DNA from: JBCDJG01 sp038748065
GTDB taxonomy: Bacteria; Pseudomonadota; Gammaproteobacteria; Pseudomonadales; Halieaceae
Assembly: GCA_038748065.1 (NCBI GenBank)
Contig: JBCDJG010000005.1
Location: 1 to 64,000 of the forward strand
Reading direction: 5' to 3'
DNA length: 64,000 nucleotides
The notes under the pieces were generated by a model. It was not told the DNA's origin. It searched no databases and was given only the letters and a program-made list of their open reading frames with translations. Position numbers and translations under genes: made by a program. This document shows, piece after piece, positions 59,682 through 64,000 of this stretch; within the stretch, counting starts at the first letter, position 1; every line of letters starts with the position of its first letter.

Positions 59682-60284
59682 TCAACTCGCGGACTGGCTA
59701 CTATAAGTGAAGCGCCAGCGACCGGCAAACGACTGTAAACCCGGGTAGAAAGCAAGGAATGCCTCCTCCAGTTGCGCCGCATGCGGCTCGAGGTCGGCGC
59801 CGATGCCGACGAGCGGGTTGCCGCGCTTGAAGCGCTGTCCCAGACGCTCTGCGCTAGCGGCTACCGAGCCCCACTGATCATAGCGTGTGAGAACATCCAG
59901 CTCCTCCAGCCAGCCCGCCGTACGGCGCGCTGCCGGACTGAGAGCGCTCTGCTTGACGGCCAGCTGCTGATAGACTCCCGCGGCGAAGTCCGAGAGCTCC
60001 AAATCACTGTAGCGCTGCCAATGCAGCGTGAGAAAGTGATCGAAGCTGAGATCTATGAGAATACCGGCATAGCGGCGTAGCCGCGGCGGAAAATCCTCGC
60101 GCAGTGAGGATACCAGGGGATGGCTGTCGGTGTGGGCGTCAATAGCGCGGTGCAGGCGGACGCCATCTGTGATGCCATCCTCGTCGCCAGCGGGCAGCGG
60201 GCCCTTGCGGTAATCGCCCTCAAGCGCACCCGCCACGAGGCCCGGATCAGGCCAGGCCAGATGGAAGTGCGCCAGGAAATTCAT
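59682..60284 (-). CDS. acpH: Acyl carrier protein phosphodiesterase (AcpH)
   Basis: 200 aa from ATG 60284. MNFLAHFHLAWPDPGLVAGA with DYRKG, HRAIDAHTDSHP and FDHFLTLHW match the AcpH/ACP phosphodiesterase family, an HD-type metal hydrolase removing 4'-phosphopantetheine from ACP. Seven bp after gshA. Confidence 0.93.
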   Translation of the reverse strand: MNFLAHFHLAWPDPGLVAGALEGDYRKGPLPAGDEDGITDGVRLHRAIDAHTDSHPLVSSLREDFPPRLRRYAGILIDLSFDHFLTLHWQRYSDLELSDFAAGVYQQLAVKQSALSPAARRTAGWLEELDVLTRYDQWGSVAASAERLGQRFKRGNPLVGIGADLEPHAAQLEEAFLAFYPGLQSFAGRWRFTYSSQSAS

Positions 60285-60291
60285 GGCGAGC

Positions 60292-61878
60292 CTAGAGCGC
60301 GTCGTACTGGGCGTAGAATCTGTCGAGATACTCCGGAAAACTGATCTCGTCACTCTGCTCGATGTCGGCCTGGCGAGAGAGTGACTCTGCTGCTGCGAGC
60401 GTCATGCTCTCCTTTAGCGCCTGGCTCAGTGTTCGCTCTCGATAGTACTGCGACCAGCGCTCGCTGTAGCCCATGGCGAGACGGAAGAAAGGAATTTCAG
60501 ACTCGCGCATCTCACGGAGGACCCGCGCAGAGGGCGTATTCTCCGGGTCTTCAATACGTGCCCTCTGAGTTTCCAGAGCTTTCAGGTAATCGACGCTGGC
60601 GTGAGCTCGATCCAGAACCGCACTGATTGATTCCATCTCCGCCGACAGCTCAAGCGCCCATTGGCGCAGCTCGATATCCCCGCTGGCGCCCTGTAGTAGC
60701 AGGCCTGGTTCGCGGCCGCGGTTAACCACTGCCTCCAAATTATAGGACTGCCTGGCCTGGTCCTGTTCGTCGCAGAGCGGGCTGTCAGAAAGCAGGCAGT
60801 GGAGCAGGAAGGTGTCCATGAAACGTACCTGGTCGGCGGACAGACCAGCGGGGTCAAAGGGGCTGACGTCGACGCAGCGCACCTCGATATACTCAATGCC
60901 CCCGCGCCGCAGTGCCTTCAGAGGTGGCTCGCCAGAGCGCGCCACGCGCTTTGGCCTGATCGGGCTATAGAACTCGTTTTCGATCTGCAGCAGGCTATCG
61001 TTCAGTTGCTGCCAGTCGCCATCTTGCCCGCTTGGAATGGCTGCATAAGCCGCGTGCGGTTGCTTGATTGCCTGGCTCAGAGTGTCTACGTAGTTATCGA
61101 GTGAGTTGTAGCAAATGCTCAGGCCTTTTTGTGCAGCGCTGTTATAGCCCAGGTCACCCATGCGCAGCGCTGTACCGTAAGGCATGTGCAAGGTATTAGA
61201 ACTGCCGTCAAAAGGTTCTAGCTGGTGCGAGGTGTTGTTGCGCAGAAAGCTGGCGCATACCGCGGGCGATGCGCCGAACAGGTAAATAAGCAGCCAGCAG
61301 TGGCGACGAAAATTTCGAATCAGTCCAAGATAGCGCTCCGATATATAATCGGTCAGGTAGCCGGTGCCACCTGTGCGATCAAACTCTTTTTCCCAGAAAC
61401 GCTGGGGCATGGAAAAGTTATAGTGAATGCCAGCGATAGTCTGCATTAGCCGGCCGTAGCGGTGACCGAGACCATAGCGGTAGACCTTTTTCATCTGCGC
61501 CACGTTGGAGTCGCCGTAGTGCGCAACCGGAATGCCGTCGTCCCCGGTCATGATGCAGGGCATGCTGGCAGCCCACAGCAGCTCGTCCTTTAGCGACTGG
61601 TAAACGAAGCTGTGAACGTCCTCGAGCATCGCAAGGCTGCTCTCGATGCTGGTGCTGACGGGCGTAATGAACTCCAGCAGCGCCTCGGAATAGTCAGTGG
61701 TAATAGAGTCGTGAGTCAGGGCAGAGCCGAGCGCGAGTGGATGTGGGGTTTGCGCGATCTTACCCTGCGTTGTGATGCGCAGGCTTTCCTTCTCTATGCC
61801 GCGGCCAATATCGCGGAGCATATCCGCGCCGTCTTCGCCTGCGAGCGCGTCGAGACCTGAATTAAGCTGTGGATTCAA
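60292..61878 (-). CDS. gshA: Glutamate-cysteine ligase
   Basis: 528 aa, the usual proteobacterial type I length. RGIEKESLRITTQGK, TDYSEALLEFITP, HRYGRLMQTIAGIHYNFSMP and EVRCVDVSPFDPAGL are conserved. First step of glutathione synthesis. It heads gshA-acpH-rsd. The 164-bp region upstream to 62042 shows no gene. Confidence 0.97.
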   Translation of the reverse strand: MNPQLNSGLDALAGEDGADMLRDIGRGIEKESLRITTQGKIAQTPHPLALGSALTHDSITTDYSEALLEFITPVSTSIESSLAMLEDVHSFVYQSLKDELLWAASMPCIMTGDDGIPVAHYGDSNVAQMKKVYRYGLGHRYGRLMQTIAGIHYNFSMPQRFWEKEFDRTGGTGYLTDYISERYLGLIRNFRRHCWLLIYLFGASPAVCASFLRNNTSHQLEPFDGSSNTLHMPYGTALRMGDLGYNSAAQKGLSICYNSLDNYVDTLSQAIKQPHAAYAAIPSGQDGDWQQLNDSLLQIENEFYSPIRPKRVARSGEPPLKALRRGGIEYIEVRCVDVSPFDPAGLSADQVRFMDTFLLHCLLSDSPLCDEQDQARQSYNLEAVVNRGREPGLLLQGASGDIELRQWALELSAEMESISAVLDRAHASVDYLKALETQRARIEDPENTPSARVLREMRESEIPFFRLAMGYSERWSQYYRERTLSQALKESMTLAAAESLSRQADIEQSDEISFPEYLDRFYAQYDAL

Positions 61879-62042
61879 AAACAGCTCCTGATGCTGTAGG
61901 CATGAATGTGCTGCGGGAAACGGGCCCCGCTGAATAGGCCCGGTTGCGGGTCTGATAAGGGGTTCCGAGTACAGGCAGCCCAGTATAGGCTAACGGCATT
62001 TCAGTACAAGCAGCGGGGTTATTCGCGGCCGTCAATCCGCAT

Positions 62043-63101
62043 TTAGCTATCCAGATGCTTTTCCAATAATTTGACCGCGAAATTACTTTCGATTTCACTG
62101 TCCTGACCGGTAGCCAGCATAATCCGTGACAGGATCAGGCCATAACGCATCGCCGCAAATATCAGGTAGTAGCCGTAATCATCGGCGCTGTGACCCGAGG
62201 CCGCCTGCCATTGCGCTACGGTGTCTTCGTAGCTCGGGAGGCCGGCCAGTCTCGGCATACCAAGGCCCTCCGCGAAGGTTGAGTCGATGTAGTTGTACCA
62301 GGCCAGATCCTGCAGTGGGTTACCCAGGGTCGCCATTTCCCAGTCCAGTACCGCAGCGACGCCGTCTAATTGCTGCTTGAATATGATATTGCCGATGCGA
62401 GCGTCTCCCCAGCACAGGGCGGTGGGCTCATCTTCAGGCTGGTTGTTTGCAAGCCAGGTGAGCGCTCGCTCGCAGATGCCGTGGCCCCTTCCTTCCATGG
62501 CCCAGGCCATGTAGTCGCGCCAGTAGTTGAGCTGTTGCTGCAGCGGGGTCAGGCCGGGTTCCAGCAATCCGCCGAAACCCAGCTCGCGGTAGTCGAGCTG
62601 GTGAAAGCGCGCCATGGTATCAACGCCGGCACGCCACAGGGTCGCTCGCTGCTCCTCGCTGGTCTCATGCATCATCCAGCCATCCATGTTGTAAGGCGGC
62701 ATGTCCGTCGGGATACGGCCGTCCGTGCGCCGCATCAGGTAGAACTGGACGCCCAGCACGGAGGTATCTGTTTCCAGGCCGCGTAGTGCTGGCACGGGAA
62801 TGTCGCTTTTGTCGCCCAGCGCTTCCATCACAGCGTACTGCAGCGTGAGATCGTAGCTGGGAAACACTGGCCTAGAGATCGCCGGCTGCAGCCGGCCCAC
62901 GTAGTCTTCCTGCCGCGCCCTTCCGTTTTCCTCCCAGCTGAGCGTGAACAGCAGCGTGACATTCGACATGCCGGTCGATTCGGGGATGGACAGTGCCGAT
63001 ATGCTGACGGGGCATGCGCGCTGCCGGGAAATCCAATTTTCCAGCTTCTGGCGCGTGCCTTCGAGGTCATCAATCAGCGGTGTTGGGCGTTCATTTTCCA
63101 C
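62043..63101 (-). CDS. Phosphotransferase family protein (aminoglycoside phosphotransferase-like)
   Basis: 352 aa. Kinase-like fold: VGRLQPAISRPVFPSYDLTL, catalytic loop CWGDARIGNIIF, metal-binding Asp in AAVLDWEMATLG. This ACAD10/11-like subgroup is usually tied to acyl-CoA metabolism rather than antibiotic resistance. A 16-bp perfect palindrome lies 21 bp upstream, suggesting repression. Alone between gshA and pilU. Confidence 0.9.
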   Translation of the reverse strand: MENERPTPLIDDLEGTRQKLENWISRQRACPVSISALSIPESTGMSNVTLLFTLSWEENGRARQEDYVGRLQPAISRPVFPSYDLTLQYAVMEALGDKSDIPVPALRGLETDTSVLGVQFYLMRRTDGRIPTDMPPYNMDGWMMHETSEEQRATLWRAGVDTMARFHQLDYRELGFGGLLEPGLTPLQQQLNYWRDYMAWAMEGRGHGICERALTWLANNQPEDEPTALCWGDARIGNIIFKQQLDGVAAVLDWEMATLGNPLQDLAWYNYIDSTFAEGLGMPRLAGLPSYEDTVAQWQAASGHSADDYGYYLIFAAMRYGLILSRIMLATGQDSEIESNFAVKLLEKHLDS

Positions 63102-63121
63102 CTGGGGCTCTCTCGTATTGA

Positions 63122-63137
63122 CTATACGTACGTATAG
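63122..63137. promoter_or_regulatory. 16-bp perfect palindrome upstream of the phosphotransferase gene
   Basis: CTATACGTACGTATAG is self-complementary throughout, 21-36 bp before ATG 63101. TetR-like operator by symmetry and position; regulator not in the window. Confidence 0.65.
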
Positions 63138-63259
63138 GGTAGCGCCGAGTTGCGAAGCGCGCCAGCGGCGGCACCTTTTACAAGGAAAGCACAGTTTCTA
63201 ATGTCGCGGCTGAGCGCAAGCTGCTACATTCACATGAGATGTAACGACGGGGGTATACC

Positions 63260-64000
63260 GTGAGAATTACCGAGTGGCTAAAAACTCTTGCCAGCCGCGG
63301 TGGCTCGGATCTGTACCTGAGCACCGGCGCACCTCCCTGTGCGAAGTTTGAGGGCAAACTGCAGCCGATTGATAGCGATATCATGCAGGCCGGCGAGATC
63401 AAAGAGATTGCCTACCAGATAATGGACGCGACACAGCGGGCCGCCTTTGAAGCGGATCTGGAAATGAATCTAGCGATCTCGGTGCCCAGTTTCGGCCGCT
63501 TTCGCATCAATATCTTTATGCAACGCAATGAGGTCGGCATCGTTGCGCGCAATATCGTCGCCGAAATACCGCAGTGGCAAGACCTGGGTCTGCCAGAGGT
63601 TTTGACGGACGTGGTCATGCGTAAGCGCGGTCTGATGCTGTTTGTGGGTGCCACCGGGTCTGGCAAATCGACGTCGCTGGCGGCGATGATCGACTATCGC
63701 AACGCTAATAGCAGCGGGCACATCGTGACTGTTGAGGACCCCATCGAGTATGTACACACGCACAAAAAGTGCATCGTGAATCAGCGTGAAATAGGCGTTG
63801 ATACCCGAAATTGGCACAATGCCTTGAAGAACACGCTACGACAGGCGCCCGATGTGATACTCATCGGTGAGATCCGCGATCGTGAGACCATGGAACATGC
63901 GATAGCCTTTGCCGAGACGGGTCATCTGTGTATCTCAACGCTGCACGCCAATAACGCCAACCAGGCCCTCGATCGCATTATCAACTTCTTCCCTGAAGAC
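63260..64000 (+). CDS. pilU: Twitching motility ATPase PilU (3' end outside window)
   Basis: 247 codons visible from GTG 63260. MRITEWLKTLASRGGSDLYL starts the PilT/PilU fold; Walker A is FVGATGSGKSTSLAAM, the Asp box VEDPIEYVH, the Walker B-like region LRQAPDVILIGEIRDRETME, and the His box STLHANNANQALDRIINFFP. Residues ISVPSFGRFRINIFMQRNEV are closer to PilU than PilT. Retraction ATPase of type IV pili. PilT is usually just upstream in gammaproteobacteria, but here the upstream gene is the phosphotransferase. Confidence 0.88.
   Translation, partial: MRITEWLKTLASRGGSDLYLSTGAPPCAKFEGKLQPIDSDIMQAGEIKEIAYQIMDATQRAAFEADLEMNLAISVPSFGRFRINIFMQRNEVGIVARNIVAEIPQWQDLGLPEVLTDVVMRKRGLMLFVGATGSGKSTSLAAMIDYRNANSSGHIVTVEDPIEYVHTHKKCIVNQREIGVDTRNWHNALKNTLRQAPDVILIGEIRDRETMEHAIAFAETGHLCISTLHANNANQALDRIINFFPED

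Noticed and set aside
62043..63101. Aminoglycoside resistance gene
   Set aside because: The kinase-like motifs belong to the ACAD10/11-type phosphotransferase group, usually linked to lipid metabolism; nothing indicates resistance.

Overview
The window looks like a stretch of chromosome from a moderately GC-rich marine gammaproteobacterium, most likely in or near the Halieaceae (OM60/NOR5 clade). That placement is an inference from two things. The housekeeping order (argH opposite hemC-hemD-hemX-hemY; cyaY opposite lptM-lysA-dapF-DUF484-xerC-HAD hydrolase; a nearby rsd/algQ, ABC-F and FKBP neighbourhood) is Pseudomonas-like. The accessory genes (acyl-CoA enzymes, P450, sulfatases, TonB-dependent receptor, DUF3604 proteins) are typical of marine oligotrophs. 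I saw no insertion sequence, prophage, CRISPR array, rRNA or tRNA gene. Two genes are cut by the window edges: a serine hydrolase at the left and pilU at the right.

Layout. 1-9931: a serine hydrolase gene faces a tightly packed eight-gene catabolic operon (acyl-CoA ligase, class III aminotransferase, thiolase, DmpA-type aminopeptidase, ornithine cyclodeaminase-like protein, class I/II aminotransferase, M81 peptidase, enoyl-CoA hydratase) across a 23-bp perfect palindrome. The enzymes fit a route for beta-amino-acid-containing peptides or amides: release, beta-transamination, CoA activation, thiolysis. 9947-15344: a cytochrome P450 faces a BlaI-type repressor gene with a BlaR1-like M56 peptidase, TonB and a sulfatase lipoprotein; CTAATA/TATTAG dyads lie on both sides of the P450-blaI intergenic region. 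15398-20009: yifB (comM), ubiK, then a nitrogen-control unit (NtrC-like site, sigma-54 promoter, TorF porin, glnK, amtB, terminator).

20079-32337: an AraC-type regulator and two co-oriented operons. One holds a TonB-dependent receptor, arylsulfatase, cupin, VOC protein, SDR and DUF3604 protein; the other a second DUF3604 protein and an NAD-dependent epimerase/dehydratase. Both start sites are preceded by direct repeats containing GGCGACA/ACGACA spaced exactly 21 bp apart, a geometry typical of AraC-family activators. 32412-37791: a HutX/HutZ-like haem pair, a DUF3089 lipoprotein, a LapD-LapG biofilm-control pair and a second P-II gene.

37795-64000 is mainly housekeeping: HAD hydrolase, xerC, DUF484, dapF, lysA, a small lptM gene (51 codons), cyaY, a 19-bp inverted repeat with a nested hairpin, argH, hemCDXY, ubiD, rho, trxA, a VTT-membrane/flavin-disulfide-reductase fusion, elbB, GIY-YIG protein, ABC-F ATPase, TIGR02444 protein, FKBP isomerase, rsd, ACP phosphodiesterase, gshA, an aminoglycoside-phosphotransferase-like protein behind a 16-bp palindrome, and the start of pilU. 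All functional statements rest on motifs read by eye; no database search was possible.
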